Of a stretch of 20,114 nt of DNA, positions 7,527-14,497 are shown piece after piece (the stretch's first letter is position 1; each line of letters starts with the position of its first letter). Where the stretch lies: the NCBI GenBank assembly GCA_905234355.1, contig CAJOHP010000071.1, forward strand, positions 659 to 20,772, read 5' to 3'. The notes under the pieces are model-generated. The model ran no database searches. It had not been told where the DNA came from and was given only the letters and a program-made list of their open reading frames with translations. Position numbers and translations under genes: made by a program. This DNA is from an uncultured Prevotella sp. Lineage in GTDB: Bacteria > Bacteroidota > Bacteroidia > Bacteroidales > Bacteroidaceae.

Positions 7527-9620
7527 ATGGAAATGAGAGACTTCACTATCACCAAGCGCGACGGCACCAAGGACCGTTTCTCGCTGGACAAGATTATGAA
7601 TGCCATCGTCAAGGCCTTCGACAGCGTGGAGCAGCCGGCCGACCTGGGCACCGTGTCGAAAATCATCAGCCACCTCGACATACACGACGACATCAAGGTG
7701 GAAGACATACAGAACCAGGTGGAGGAGGCACTCATGCGCGAGGGCTACTTCCAGGTGGCCAAGTCATTCATACTCTATCGTCAGCAGCACACCGAAGACC
7801 GCGAGACGCTGGAGAAGATGACGTTCGTCTCGGAATACATGGAGAGCGTCAACGCCGCCACCGGGTCGAAGTACGACGCCAATGCCAACGTGGAGCACAA
7901 AAACATTGCCACGCTCATAGGCGAGCTGCCCAAGAGCAACTTCATCCGCCTGAATCGCCGACTGCTCACCGACCGTATCAAGAAGATGTATGGCAAGCAG
8001 CTCGCCGACGAATACATAGACAAGCTCACACACCACTTTATATATAAGAACGACGAGACCTCGCTAGCCAACTACTGCGCCAGCATCACTATGTATCCCT
8101 GGCTCATCGGCGGCACCATCAGCATAGGCGGCAACTCCACGGCGCCTACCAACCTGAAGTCGTACTGCGGCGGATTCGTCAACATGGTGTTCATGGTCTC
8201 GTCCATGCTTTCTGGCGCATGTGCCACACCCGAGTTCCTCATGTATATGAACTACTTCATCGGCAAGGAGTTTGGAGTGGACTACTGGAAACGTGCCGAC
8301 GAGGTGGTAGACCTCTCGCTCAAGCGCCGTACGCTCGACAAGGTCATCACCGACTACTTCGAACAGATCGTCTATACGCTCAACCAGCCCACTGGCGCAC
8401 GCAACTATCAGGCCGTCTTCTGGAACGTGGCCTACTACGACCGCTTCTACTTCGAAAGCATCTTCGGCGAGTTCTACTTCCCCGACGGGTCGCGCCCCGA
8501 CTGGGACGGACTCAGCTGGCTCCAGAAGCGATTCATGAAGTGGTTCAACAAGGAGCGCACCAAGACGCTGCTCACCTTCCCCGTAGAGACCATGGCGCTG
8601 CTCGTCGACGACAACGGAGAGCCAAAGGATAAGGAGTGGGGCGAGTTCACTGCCGAGATGTATGCCGAAGGCCACTCCTTCTTTACCTATATGAGCGACA
8701 ATGCCGACTCGCTCTCGTCGTGCTGCCGGCTGCGCAACGAGATAACCGACAACGGGTTCTCCTACACGCTGGGTGCCGGCGGCGTCTCGACGGGATCGAA
8801 GTCGGTGCTCACCATCAACCTGAACCGTTGCATACAGTATGCCGTCAACCACAAGATGGACTACCTCGAGTACCTCGGCGGTGTGATAGACCTCTGCCAC
8901 AAGGTACAGCTGGCCTACAACGAGAACCTCAAGGAGCTGCAGCAGCACGGCATGCTGCCACTCTTCGACGCCGGCTATATCAACATCGCAAGGCAGTATC
9001 TCACCATTGGCATCAACGGACTCGTCGAGGCGGCGGAGTTCATGGGACTGAAGATCACACCCAACGACGACTACCTGCACTTCGTACAGGGCATACTCGG
9101 ACTGGTGGAGAAATACAACAAGCAGTACCGCACGAAGGACGTGATGTTCAACTGCGAGATGATACCCGCCGAAAACGTGGGCGTGAAGCACGCCAAGTGG
9201 GACCGCGAGGACGGCTACTTCGTGCCGCGTGACTGCTACAACAGCTACTTCTACGTCGTGGAAGACGACTCGCTCACCATCCTTGACAAGTTCCGCCTGC
9301 ACGGCGCCCCCTACATAGAACACCTCACCGGCGGCTCGGCTCTGCACATGAACCTGGAGGAGCACCTCTCCAAGGAGCAGTACATGCAGCTGCTGCGCGT
9401 GGCGGCCAAGGAGGGATGCAACTATTTCACCTTCAACATCCCCAACACTGTGTGCAACGACTGCGGCCACATAGACAAGCGCTACCTGAAGGAGTGCCCC
9501 GTGTGCCACTCGAAAAACGTGGACTATCTCACCCGCATCATCGGCTACCTCAAGCGCGTTTCCAACTTCTCGCAGGCCCGTCAGGAGGAGGCCGCAAGGC
9601 GCTATTACGCCACGACCTGA
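7527..9620 (+). CDS. nrdD: Anaerobic ribonucleoside-triphosphate reductase, catalytic subunit
   Basis: A 697-residue class III ribonucleotide reductase, which converts ribonucleoside triphosphates to dNTPs anaerobically with formate or a thiol reductant. Residues 1 to about 95 form an ATP-cone (DFTITKRDGTKDRFSLDKI), the allosteric dATP/ATP site. The barrel follows; the cysteine-rich SSCCRLRNE probably contains the thiyl-radical cysteine. Near the C-terminus are a zinc site of Cys643, Cys646, Cys657 and Cys660 (CNDC ... CPVC) and the glycyl-radical loop TRIIGYLKRV with Gly673, which NrdG activates. All expected parts are present and the length is normal. A second ATG two codons later (7533) is an alternative start. 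Its activase nrdG is not adjacent but lies at 11213, about 1.6 kb further on, after an inserted segment. A strong terminator follows at 9637-9675. Confidence 0.97.
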   Translation: MEMRDFTITKRDGTKDRFSLDKIMNAIVKAFDSVEQPADLGTVSKIISHLDIHDDIKVEDIQNQVEEALMREGYFQVAKSFILYRQQHTEDRETLEKMTFVSEYMESVNAATGSKYDANANVEHKNIATLIGELPKSNFIRLNRRLLTDRIKKMYGKQLADEYIDKLTHHFIYKNDETSLANYCASITMYPWLIGGTISIGGNSTAPTNLKSYCGGFVNMVFMVSSMLSGACATPEFLMYMNYFIGKEFGVDYWKRADEVVDLSLKRRTLDKVITDYFEQIVYTLNQPTGARNYQAVFWNVAYYDRFYFESIFGEFYFPDGSRPDWDGLSWLQKRFMKWFNKERTKTLLTFPVETMALLVDDNGEPKDKEWGEFTAEMYAEGHSFFTYMSDNADSLSSCCRLRNEITDNGFSYTLGAGGVSTGSKSVLTINLNRCIQYAVNHKMDYLEYLGGVIDLCHKVQLAYNENLKELQQHGMLPLFDAGYINIARQYLTIGINGLVEAAEFMGLKITPNDDYLHFVQGILGLVEKYNKQYRTKDVMFNCEMIPAENVGVKHAKWDREDGYFVPRDCYNSYFYVVEDDSLTILDKFRLHGAPYIEHLTGGSALHMNLEEHLSKEQYMQLLRVAAKEGCNYFTFNIPNTVCNDCGHIDKRYLKECPVCHSKNVDYLTRIIGYLKRVSNFSQARQEEAARRYYATT

Positions 9621-9636
9621 AACGGCCTCCACTGCG

Positions 9637-9675
9637 AAAAAGAATCCGAATCGTTTGGCGGTTCGGATTTTTTTC
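9637..9675 (+). terminator. Rho-independent terminator after nrdD
   Basis: AATCCGAA (9643-9650) pairs with TTCGGATT (9662-9669) around an 11-base loop. The stem extends by A-T pairs into a run of seven T. It lies 17 bases after the nrdD stop. The loop holds the TTTG that serves as the -33 element of the following promoter. Confidence 0.85.
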
Positions 9676-9684
9676 GTAACTTTG
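9654..9684 (+). promoter_or_regulatory. Promoter of the Rpn-family nuclease gene
   Basis: TTTG at 9654-9657 and TAACTTTG at 9677-9684, separated by exactly 19 bases, match the Bacteroidetes consensus. The promoter is embedded in the nrdD terminator. The leader to the ATG at 9738 is about 45 bases. Confidence 0.75.
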
Positions 9685-9737
9685 CAGACCAAGATATATC
9701 TGCAGATGCAGAAAGAAATATTTAATCCCCGGACGCC

Positions 9738-10767
9738 ATGACAATAGCCAACCCTATCTACGACGCAGTGTTCAAGTATCTGATGGAGGACGAGCGCATC
9801 GCCCGCACCATCCTGTCAGCATTACTCAAGGAGGACATCATCCACGTGGATGTGCGCCCCCACGAGTACAGCAACGGTCAGCGCGAACTGCTGTCAGTGT
9901 TCCGTATCGACTTCGGAGCCACCATCCGCAAGCCCGACGGCAAGGAGGTGCTCACGCTCATTGAGTTGCAGAAGAACTGGTTGCCCACCGAGACGCTGCG
10001 CTTCCGCCAGTATCTCGGAACCCAATATCAGGACGCGCGCAACATTGTCAAGGAGAGTGCCGACAAGCATGCGCTGCCCATGGTGGCCGTCTACCTGTTG
10101 GGGCATACGCTCAGCGGCATCGACGAGCCCGTCATATACGTTCGTCACCACTCATACGACTATGACGGCCAGCCCGTCACCCAAGGCATGCCCAACGCCT
10201 TTATCGACAGCCTCGTCCACGACAGCATCATCGTGCAGATACCCCGGCTCCACGGGCAGATAAACAACCGCTTAGACCAGGTGCTCAGCGTCTTCGACCA
10301 ATCACGCGCCGACAGGCCTGACCGTCATACACTGACCTTCGACGACGGCTTCTACGACAAGAGCGACAGCGACACTCTACCGACTCACGGCCGCCGCTGC
10401 CAGCGTCGACATGCGCCAGGACATGATGGTCGAGGATGAGTATTTCTCCATCATCAAGGAGCAGGAGAGCAAACTGTACTACGGCGAGAGACAATTGGCC
10501 GAGATGAATGCCCGGTTAGCATTAAAAGACGATGAGTTGGCTGAGAAGGAGGGTCAGTTGGCTGAGAAGGACGGTCAGCTGGCTGAGAAGGACGGTCAGT
10601 TGGCTGAGAAGGACGGTCAGCTGGCTGAGAAGGACGGTCAGCTGGCTGAGAAGGACGGCCAGCTGAAGGCCTCCGTGAAACTGCTGATCCGTTCCGGCAT
10701 GCCGAAGGAAGCCATTGCCGAAAACCTCGGCATCACGATGGAACAGCTGGAGAGCCTCTGCCAATAG
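9738..10767 (+). pseudogene. Rpn-family PD-(D/E)XK nuclease / putative transposase, frameshifted
   Basis: Two adjoining frames together give an about 342-residue protein of the Rpn/PDDEXK_2 family (recombination-promoting nuclease, transposase-like). The first frame, from 9738 and including MTIANPIYDAVFKYLMEDE, carries the nuclease core with Asp58 in FRIDFG and Glu76-x-Gln78 in LIELQK. Family-like sequence stops at about 10377 and resumes one base later in another frame as YRLTAAAASVDMRQDMMVED, so one extra base (or two missing bases) near 10374-10380 breaks the gene. The second part holds a heptad-repeat coiled coil and the usual C-terminal helical segment LLIRSGMPKEAIAENLGITM. A sequencing error, a real null mutation or rarely a programmed +1 shift are all possible; the first frame alone would end at 10439 with a nonsense tail. 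Proteins of this family promote RecA-independent recombination in E. coli. It sits between nrdD and nrdG. Confidence 0.85.
10531..10665 (+). repeat. 21-bp in-frame tandem repeat encoding coiled-coil heptads
   Basis: Five consecutive units encode GQLAEKD (10552-10656). They are preceded by the variant DELAEKE and followed by a partial GQL. Units differ only in silent TTG/CTG and GGT/GGC changes. The 7-residue period with Leu and Ala at regular spacing predicts an alpha-helical coiled coil, and the near identity predicts copy-number variation by slippage. Confidence 0.9.
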
Positions 10768-10797
10768 GCTTCCCACCGCTCATCCATGATTTCTTTA

Positions 10798-10824
10798 CCG
10801 AATCGTTTGGCGTTCGTCTTTTTT
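10798..10824 (+). terminator. Weak terminator-like hairpin after the Rpn-family gene
   Basis: CGAA (10799-10802) can pair with TTCG (10813-10816), followed two bases later by six T. The stem is only four pairs, so termination may be poor. The sequence is a partial copy of the nrdD terminator: the 15 bases from 10798 are identical to 9646-9660. Confidence 0.4.
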
Positions 10825-10948
10825 GTTGTGTTTCTACAGCGTGCTTTTTGTGCACAGGCATTTCATTTTGCTCTAATTGCCGCACGAATTAGCACCTCGG
10901 CAGAGATTAGTGAGCAAATGCACCTACGTCTATTGGGACTTGCGCTGA

Positions 10949-11143
10949 TTTAGCTCGGTTTTCCCCATAAGACGTGGTAGGCTGTGCCAAACGGCAGGGC
11001 TGCCCGTCAGCGTCTACAGCGCGGCCGGAGCCTGTCTCTGGCAGGGCTGCATGACGGGCGACCAGATGACCATTCCCGTCGGTCGAGGCGGTGTCTATGT
11101 GGTGCGTGCCGTGCAGCGAGCAAAGAAGGTGGGCGTGCGCTAA
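10949..11143 (+). pseudogene. Remnant of a C-terminal domain of a secreted protein
   Basis: An open stretch ending at the TAA at 11141 has no plausible start and is preceded by a stop at 10946. Its last 47 codons, from about 11000, read like a C-terminal beta-sandwich sorting or attachment domain of secreted Bacteroidetes proteins: LPVSVYSAAGACLWQG, then MTIPVGRGGVYVVRAV and a basic end KKVGVR. The pattern V-x-V-Y-s-x-x-G followed by a G-x-Y-V-V-R strand and a final K-V-x-V-R is what such domains show. The rest of the gene is absent, so this is interpreted as a leftover of a larger gene deleted from the nrdD-nrdG interval. The reading is an inference from pattern alone. Confidence 0.5.
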
Positions 11144-11179
11144 GCGTTAAATAATACTTATTTTACCATAGGTATGGGC

Positions 11180-11209
11180 TGCAAAGCGAAAAAAATAAGT
11201 AACTTTGCA
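11180..11209 (+). promoter_or_regulatory. nrdG promoter -7 box within an inverted repeat
   Basis: TAACTTTG (11200-11207) is a consensus -7 box ending only five bases before the nrdG ATG at 11213. TGCAAAG (11180-11186) and CTTTGCA (11203-11209) form a perfect 7-bp inverted repeat with a 16-base spacer overlapping the box, so it could serve as an operator. The transcript would be leaderless or nearly so. Confidence 0.55.
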
Positions 11210-11212
11210 TCC

Positions 11213-11686
11213 ATGCTGAAATACGCCAATACCGACATTGTCTTCCAGGAGATACCCGACGAGGTGACCCTGGCCATCAATATCTCGGGCTGTCCCTGTC
11301 ACTGCCCGGGCTGTCACAGCCGCTACCTGTGGGACGATGTGGGCCTGCCGCTCGACACCTGCGCCCTCGACGGTCTCATCGGGCTCTACGGCCGCGACAT
11401 CACTTGTGTGGCCTTCATGGGCGGCGACGGCGACCCCAAGGGTGTGAGTCTCCTGGCTCAGTACGTGCACGAGGAGCACCAGCCACTGAAGGTGGCATGG
11501 TACAGCGGGCGCATCAGGGTGCCGAAAGAAGTGAAGAAGACCGACTTCGACTACATCAAGGTGGGCCCCTTCCTGCGCCACTTAGGACCGCTCAAGTCGC
11601 CCACCACCAATCAGCGAATGTACCGGCAGCGGCCCGACGGTACATTTGAAGACATCACCCAGCGGTTCTGGCGCCGCGGAACGTAA
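11213..11686 (+). CDS. nrdG: Anaerobic ribonucleotide reductase activating protein (radical SAM)
   Basis: A 157-residue radical SAM activase that generates the glycyl radical on NrdD using S-adenosylmethionine and a [4Fe-4S] cluster. The start is set at MLKYANTDIVFQEIPDE, the usual N-terminus of Bacteroidales NrdG; an in-frame ATG at 11174 would put the promoter box inside the gene. The cluster motif CPCHCPGCH has the canonical C-x3-C-x2-C spacing. FMGGDGDP further on is the glycine-rich SAM-contact strand. The C-terminal half (YSGRIRVP ... FDYIKVGPF ... QRMYR) is typical of the small NrdG class. Length is normal. In related genomes it generally lies directly behind nrdD; here an Rpn-family nuclease and a gene remnant separate the two, and nrdG has its own promoter. 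Confidence 0.95.
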   Translation: MLKYANTDIVFQEIPDEVTLAINISGCPCHCPGCHSRYLWDDVGLPLDTCALDGLIGLYGRDITCVAFMGGDGDPKGVSLLAQYVHEEHQPLKVAWYSGRIRVPKEVKKTDFDYIKVGPFLRHLGPLKSPTTNQRMYRQRPDGTFEDITQRFWRRGT

Positions 11687-11695
11687 AGTGTAAAA

Positions 11696-11729
11696 AGGAA
11701 AACAGAGGGGACTGCCCCTCTATTTTCCT
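11696..11729 (-). terminator. Terminator of the ddh-sel1 unit, overlapping the stop codon
   Basis: AGGAAAACAGAGGGG (11696-11710) and CCCCTCTATTTTCCT (11715-11729) form a 15-bp stem with one mismatch and an ACTG loop. Read on the minus strand it is followed by TTTTT, as expected for a Rho-independent terminator. The promoter-proximal arm begins inside the last codons of the Sel1-repeat gene and contains its stop codon. On the plus strand there is no T-run, though the hairpin may still protect the nrdG mRNA end. Confidence 0.85.
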
Positions 11730-12292
11730 ATGAGTGTCAGGATGGCCTTGGCATCCTCGTCGCCGTCGGCAGCCTCCTTGCGCAGCTCGGCCAGCAGTTC
11801 TTTGCCGCCCTTCTCGTTGCGCACGGCACGCTGCAGCCACGTTTTCGCCTTGGCACGGTCGGCGGCCACCCCCTTGCCCTTGAGGTAGCACTTGCCCAGG
11901 GCCAGCTCGGCATCGGCATTCTCTTGCTTGGCGGCCTTGGTGAAATACTCAAAGGCTTTCTTGCGGTCTTTCTCTACGCCCTCGCCGTTCTTGTAGCACT
12001 TGCCTACCTCATACTGGGCCTTCGCATAGCCTTGGGCGGCAGACTTGGAGTACCACTGGAAGGCCAGCTTATCGTTCTCCTCCACTCCGCGCCCCTTGTC
12101 GTAGCAGCGCCCCAGGCGATACTGCGCCTTCTTGTGGCCCTTCTCGGCTGCTGGCTTCAGCTTGGCCACGGCAGCAGTGTAGTTCTGGGCATCGTAGAGA
12201 GCCTTGCCCTCCTCGTAAAGCTTGTCGGCACTCTGTGCCATCGCCGTTGCGCTCAGAAGCAGCGCAAACAGCATGTTCATCAGTCGTTTCAT
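11720..12292 (-). CDS. Exported Sel1-repeat (TPR-like) protein
   Basis: A 190-residue protein with a signal peptide (residues 1-20, cleavage near AMAQ-S) and a run of alpha-helical Sel1-like repeats. The repeats show at about 47-82 (AAEKGHKKAQYRLGRCYDKG), 83-118 (SAAQGYAKAQYEVGKCYKNG) and 119-155 (AAKQENADAELALGKCYLKG), each with the G-K/R-C-Y signature. Such solenoids mediate protein-protein contacts; in Bacteroidetes they are usually periplasmic with unknown partners. The gene starts 15 bases after the ddh stop and is therefore probably cotranscribed, although no functional link to lysine metabolism is known. It ends in the terminator that overlaps its stop codon. Intact. Confidence 0.9.
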   Translation of the reverse strand: MKRLMNMLFALLLSATAMAQSADKLYEEGKALYDAQNYTAAVAKLKPAAEKGHKKAQYRLGRCYDKGRGVEENDKLAFQWYSKSAAQGYAKAQYEVGKCYKNGEGVEKDRKKAFEYFTKAAKQENADAELALGKCYLKGKGVAADRAKAKTWLQRAVRNEKGGKELLAELRKEAADGDEDAKAILTLIGK

Positions 12293-12307
12293 AGGTCGGT
12301 TCTTTTT

Positions 12308-13210
12308 TTAGACAAGGTGCCCAATGAGCTCCTCGCGCTCGCCGGGAAGCAAGTCGACTACGGGTATCTCTATCATAGTGTAGCAGCCGGGCTGCAACCG
12401 CATGGAGGCACGTGCCACGCACACGAGCACCTGACCGGTGAGTGCCGGGTTGTTGATGCTCATGTTGAACTCCAGGCGCTGGTTCTGCGTCTTTCCGCTG
12501 ACGCCCTTGCGCTCGAGATGGACGCCGTGGCCCATGTCGCGCACGTCGTCGACGCTCTCCACCTGAAACACGTGGGTCTCGTCGTTGGCGAAGTAAGGGT
12601 CGGCCTTCACGGCAGCCGTCACCTCGTCGAGGCTTGCGCCCTCCTCAAGCTCCACATAGACCATGCGGCGGTGTATGCCCTCGCCCAGGGGAATGGTCAT
12701 CGACAGGGCATTCTTCACTCCGGCCTTAGAGCGCACGCAGACGGAATGCCCCATCGACATGCCCGGGCCGAAGTTGGTGTAGCTCAGTCCTTTTGGCGCC
12801 AGGCTCTGCATCAGCGTGCGCACGACGGAGTCCGACCCCGGGTCCCAACCGGCGGCAATGACGCTCACCGTCTGCGTGTCCTTGTTGATGGGCATCAGCG
12901 CACGGCGATAGTCCACGATGCCCGTGTGGATGTCGAACGAGTCGACGGTGTTGATGCCCAGCGGCAGTATCTGGCGTGCATACTCCTCGCACGAGCGGGT
13001 GGGGGTGGCGAGGATGGCTACATCGACATCCTTCAGCTCACGGATGTCCTTCACCACCTCATACTGCTCCAGCTCCTTTGGACAGTCGGCAGCACCCTGA
13101 CGCCTCACAATGCCTGCCACCTCGAAGTCGGGCGCTGTCTCCAAGGCTTCGAGTGCATACTTGCCAATGTTGCCGTAGCCCACTACGGCGGCTCTAATCT
13201 TCTTCATCAT
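12308..13210 (-). CDS. ddh: meso-Diaminopimelate D-dehydrogenase
   Basis: A 300-residue NADP-dependent oxidoreductase that catalyses the reversible reductive amination of L-2-amino-6-oxopimelate (tetrahydrodipicolinate) to meso-2,6-diaminopimelate, the one-step variant of the lysine/peptidoglycan-precursor pathway. The Rossmann dinucleotide loop VVGYGNIGKYALEAL lies at residues 9-23. Family segments ATPTRSCEEYA, VDSFDIHT, AAGWDPGSDS, FGPGMSMGHS and the late NNPALTGQVLV follow in the expected order; the length is close to the usual 300-325. The gene begins ATGATG; the second ATG (13207) is an equally good start. It is the first gene of a unit with the Sel1-repeat protein and is preceded by a -7 box at 13258-13265. 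Confidence 0.95.
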   Translation of the reverse strand: MMKKIRAAVVGYGNIGKYALEALETAPDFEVAGIVRRQGAADCPKELEQYEVVKDIRELKDVDVAILATPTRSCEEYARQILPLGINTVDSFDIHTGIVDYRRALMPINKDTQTVSVIAAGWDPGSDSVVRTLMQSLAPKGLSYTNFGPGMSMGHSVCVRSKAGVKNALSMTIPLGEGIHRRMVYVELEEGASLDEVTAAVKADPYFANDETHVFQVESVDDVRDMGHGVHLERKGVSGKTQNQRLEFNMSINNPALTGQVLVCVARASMRLQPGCYTMIEIPVVDLLPGEREELIGHLV

Positions 13211-13257
13211 GTGTTTGTTTAGTTGCTAATCTGACACAGTATTTGTGTTTCACGATG

Positions 13258-13265
13258 CAAAATTA
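13258..13265 (-). promoter_or_regulatory. Promoter -7 box for ddh
   Basis: Minus-strand TAATTTTG fits TAnnTTTG, followed by a leader of about 45 bases to the start codons at 13210/13207. No convincing -33 TTTG is present at 19-21 bases. Confidence 0.5.
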
Positions 13266-13350
13266 CATCTTTTTTGCGAATAATCTGTCATTTTGCAATA
13301 TTTTTTAAAAATAGTGCGGTAGCTCACTGAGACCTCATGCCTGCCAGCGC

Positions 13351-14436
13351 TCATTTCTTCTGCATAAACGGCAGGGTCTTGGCCTGTGCCAGCATGAAGT
13401 CGGCCAGCATGGCGTTGTTGTCGAGATCGCCGTTGATAATGTTGAAAAACGCAATGAGTCCGTCGCGCCCGCCGTGGTGCTTCAGCACATGCACCAGGCA
13501 GAGATACTGCAGGGCGATGTTGGCCGAGAGGATGTCGAGTTCGGTGATGGCCAGCTGTGCGAGTGCCAGCTGGTAGGCGTCCTCGCTGTTCTCGTCGATG
13601 AAGCGCTGAACATCGCCCAGGGTTTTTAGGTGGAAGGACTCGAGCACCGGCATATAGGGCATCATCGAGACAGGGTATATCTCAGCCTGGTTGACCGCTG
13701 CGATGCGTCGGTTGAGTCGGTCGAAGGGTTTCAGCTCGAGATAGTTGCGGAAGGCGTCGCGCGACAGCGGCACGTCGTCGAGGCGTCCGCTCTTCACCAG
13801 GGCCAGGGTCTGCCGGCGGTAGTCGGTGAGTACCTGGCGCAGCCGGCTGAACTCGTCGTCCATCAGCTCCATCATGCCTGCCAGCCGGTTGAACTGCCGC
13901 ATATACTCACGTGGTATCTTCACGTCGCCCTTATAGCCGGTGTCGTGCTCTATGGTCGACCACACGTGCTGCAGTGCGGTGCGCATCTGTAGCTCGAAAC
14001 GCGGATTGACGGTTTTGTCTACGGCGTCGGCCTCCTTGAGCCGGCAGATATAGTGCAGCGAGTTGTAGCCGAAGGCGTCCAGCTCGTGCAGCTTGCGTTT
14101 GTCCACGCTCTCCTGCCAGTCGATGTCGAAGAGACGCTTGGCAACGACGGCTACCTTGTCGACGTCGTCGGTGTAGAACGTGATGACACGCAGCCCAACG
14201 AGGTCGGTGATGTCGTCTGTCGACTTATACTTAGCGCCCTTGAGTTCCAGTTTCCCGGCCAGCGACTTCTCCGTCTTCACGCGGTGTTCGATGGCCGTGA
14301 CGTAGATGCCCTGTTCGCGTAGCGCCTGGTGCAGCAGATCGTAGGCGCGGTTGGCCAGCACGTCCAGTGTGGGCCGCAGCTCGCGATACTGCTGCATGAG
14401 TGACTCGCCGTGAGCATCCAGGATTACATTTGTCAT
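13351..14436 (-). CDS. Stand-alone RelA/SpoT-domain nucleotide pyrophosphokinase
   Basis: A 361-residue protein with a RelA_SpoT synthetase domain at about 35-190 and a helical C-terminal extension (190-361) of unknown role. Catalytic elements are all present: Arg52-x-Lys54 and Ser58/Lys62 in HRVKTEKSLAGKL, DITDLVGLRV at 75-84, GYNSLHY at 123-129, FELQMRTALQHVW at 147-159 and TIEHDTGYK at 161-169. It lacks the HD hydrolase, TGS and ACT domains of full-length Rel, so it is a small-alarmone-synthetase-type enzyme: transfer of pyrophosphate from ATP to GTP/GDP, or, if it is a toxSAS relative, to adenine nucleotides or tRNA. The last gene of a three-gene unit, 61 bases after the HD-hydrolase stop, with an intervening hairpin. 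The stand-alone hydrolase directly upstream suggests the two act as a pair. Confidence 0.88.
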   Translation of the reverse strand: MTNVILDAHGESLMQQYRELRPTLDVLANRAYDLLHQALREQGIYVTAIEHRVKTEKSLAGKLELKGAKYKSTDDITDLVGLRVITFYTDDVDKVAVVAKRLFDIDWQESVDKRKLHELDAFGYNSLHYICRLKEADAVDKTVNPRFELQMRTALQHVWSTIEHDTGYKGDVKIPREYMRQFNRLAGMMELMDDEFSRLRQVLTDYRRQTLALVKSGRLDDVPLSRDAFRNYLELKPFDRLNRRIAAVNQAEIYPVSMMPYMPVLESFHLKTLGDVQRFIDENSEDAYQLALAQLAITELDILSANIALQYLCLVHVLKHHGGRDGLIAFFNIINGDLDNNAMLADFMLAQAKTLPFMQKK

Positions 14437-14474
14437 AGGTACATATTATTTTAGGTGGGTTCTATTAATTCCCA

Positions 14475-14490
14475 TGGCGTTAGCACGCCA
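14475..14490 (-). promoter_or_regulatory. Intercistronic hairpin between hydrolase and synthetase genes
   Basis: TGGCGT and ACGCCA form a perfect 6-bp stem with a 4-base loop, seven bases after the stop codon of the hydrolase gene. No U-run follows, so it is more likely an mRNA-processing or attenuation element than a full terminator. It could set the ratio of hydrolase to synthetase. Confidence 0.45.
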
Positions 14491-14497
14491 ACCGTCA

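Larger units (their letters stand above)
10768..11212. other. 445-bp stretch without an intact gene between the Rpn-family gene and nrdG
   Basis: It holds the copy of the nrdD-terminator sequence (10798-10824), an AT-rich segment with no recognisable content (10825-10948), a GC-rich decayed coding remnant (10949-11143) and the nrdG promoter with an inverted repeat (11180-11209). No RNA gene or insertion-sequence end was recognised. Confidence 0.6.

Noticed and set aside
8064..9692. Long antisense open frame (542 codons) over nrdD
   Set aside because: It lies entirely opposite a well-recognised nrdD, with valine/glycine/histidine-rich low-complexity sequence and no family pattern; GC-rich codon use on the coding strand creates such frames.
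10531..10665. Tandem 21-bp repeat considered as a CRISPR array
   Set aside because: Units are contiguous without spacers and in frame with a coiled-coil-coding gene.
11174..11212. Upstream nrdG start at 11174
   Set aside because: The extension covers the promoter box and inverted repeat, and the N-terminus from 11213 is the one typical of NrdG.
11924..13222. 432-codon open frame opposite ddh and the Sel1-repeat gene
   Set aside because: Both opposite-strand genes are clearly recognised, and this frame has no homology pattern or promoter.
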